From: CAADGV01 sp040290295
Lineage (GTDB): Bacteria; Bacteroidota; Ignavibacteria; UBA10030; UBA6906
DNA: 64,000 nt
Reading direction: 5' to 3'
NCBI GenBank assembly: GCA_040290295.1
Contig: PSMW01000006.1
Location: 1-64,000 of the forward strand
In this document: piece by piece, positions 63,294 through 64,000 of the stretch
Layout: each line of letters starts with the position of its first letter
Position numbering within the stretch: position 1 is the stretch's first letter
Program-made: the position numbers and the translations under genes
Notes under the pieces: generated by a model
Database searches by the model: none
What the model saw: only the letters and a program-made list of their open reading frames with translations
What the model was told of the DNA's origin: nothing

Positions 63294-63445
63294 AACGATC
63301 TCCTTTCCGTGATTGCAATATCGGGAGAAAGATACAGATGAATCAGAAAAGTTCCTAATGAAGCTCTCCTCCGCTCACGTCGTTGATGCTCGAATTGATG
63401 CTCGATTTTTCTATCTTGTGGGTAGCACTCGAGCCGTGAGTCCTC

Positions 63446-64000
63446 ATGTCGAATCGAACCATCTTGCTTGGTGCACATATGTCGATTGCCGGAGGCGTGC
63501 ACGCCGCCTTTCATCGCGCGACGCGCATCGGCTGTAGCGCTATGCAAGTTTTCGTCAAGAATAACAACCAATGGGAGGGGAAGCGACTCACGAAAAAGGA
63601 TGTTGCTCTCTATAAAGCCGCTGAGGCGGCTTCGCAGATCGCGCCTGTCCTTGCGCACGCAGCGTATCTTCTCAACCTGTGTGCGAAGGACAACGCCATA
63701 CTCAAGAAGTCGCGTTCAGCGCTGCGGGATGAGTTACGCCGATGTGAGGCGTTCGGCATAAAGGCACTCATCGTACATCCCGGCTCGCATGTCGGCGCAG
63801 GTGAGCAGGCAGGCATCGAGCGGGTTGCTGAGTCCATCAATGTGGTCCACCGGGCTACCAAAGGCTTCCGCGTGTTAACGGCGTTGGAATGCACTGCCGG
63901 GCAAGGGACTGCGCTGGGCTATCGGTTCGAACATCTTCGGGCAATGATCGATTTGATCGAAGAGAGGGATCGCATGGCGGTTTGTCTCGATACCTGTCAT
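63446..64000 (+). CDS. nfo: Endonuclease IV, 3'-truncated by window end
   Basis: The first 185 residues of an AP endonuclease of the xylose-isomerase-like TIM-barrel fold, still open at base 64000. It starts MSNRTILLGAHMSIAGGVHA. Zinc-site signatures are LAHAAYLLNL, VHPGSHVGAG, ALECTAGQGT and CLDTCH at the very end. It repairs abasic sites. The ATG at 63446 gives the family N-terminus. The gene is divergent from the SPFH gene across a 152-base gap. Confidence 0.95.
   Translation, partial: MSNRTILLGAHMSIAGGVHAAFHRATRIGCSAMQVFVKNNNQWEGKRLTKKDVALYKAAEAASQIAPVLAHAAYLLNLCAKDNAILKKSRSALRDELRRCEAFGIKALIVHPGSHVGAGEQAGIERVAESINVVHRATKGFRVLTALECTAGQGTALGYRFEHLRAMIDLIEERDRMAVCLDTCH

Overview
The window looks like the replication-origin region of a Gram-negative bacterium of the FCB group, most likely Chlorobiota/Ignavibacteria/Kapabacteria-like or a deep Bacteroidota relative. 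This placement is inferred from gene content and order, not from a tree. Supporting signs are an F-type ATP synthase operon that stops after the gamma subunit, a DAP-type MurE, an FtsI with PASTA domains, a GH97 enzyme, a GT9 transferase and a bactofilin/M23 pair. Base composition is moderately GC-rich, and short overlaps of the ATGA, GTGA and TAATG type are frequent. A run of ten Ns at 10322-10331 shows this is a draft scaffold.

Layout, left to right. 1-430 is an intergenic stretch with REP-like hairpins. 431-1999 holds an orphan substrate-binding protein and a deoxynucleoside kinase. 2012-5608 is a minus-strand operon tmk-ctpA-tauE-rnhA. 5732-7326 is an ECF sigma factor coupled to an exported beta-rich protein. 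7339-10874 is a minus-strand pair, an alpha/beta hydrolase and a TPR-CHAT lipoprotein. 10962-12122 is a GT4 glycosyltransferase. 12233-13520 is an M23 peptidase with a bactofilin. 13523-18989 is the ATP synthase operon (atpZ, a small membrane protein, atpB, E, F, H, A, G). 18990-20002 is a 1-kb repeat-rich gap. 20003-37508 is the complete division and cell-wall (dcw) cluster, read on the minus strand from mraZ to ftsZ. 37780-48929 is the minus-strand arm rpmH-rnpA-yidD-yidC / mnmE-mnmG-rsmG-murQ-mfd. 49400-59053 is the plus-strand arm dnaA-dnaN-recF-dciA-gyrB-gyrA. It continues into a GH97 glycosidase and a GT9 transferase. A minus-strand SPFH protein and the first 185 codons of nfo close the window.

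The genes fit together as an origin with its usual neighbours. Genes diverge at about 49 kb. DnaA-box-like sites lie on both sides of dnaA, and two copies of the perfect 12-bp parS core sit exactly at the 5' ends of mnmG and rsmG. The dcw cluster begins 12 kb from dnaA. It has a promoter followed by three TGGG boxes at exact 10-bp steps, which is the known MraZ operator pattern.

The most unusual observations are: (1) the MurB homologue in the dcw cluster lacks about 140 central residues and its FAD and active-site signatures, although the frame is intact; (2) the two start-codon parS sites without parAB in the window; (3) a GyrA with an acidic linker and a ~95-residue lysine-rich tail, whose stop codon overlaps the start of a GH97 glycosidase; (4) a CHAT-domain lipoprotein that has lost its catalytic cysteine; (5) paired hairpin repeats in the few non-coding gaps. 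I found no transposase, CRISPR array, tRNA or rRNA, and no clearly novel multi-gene system.
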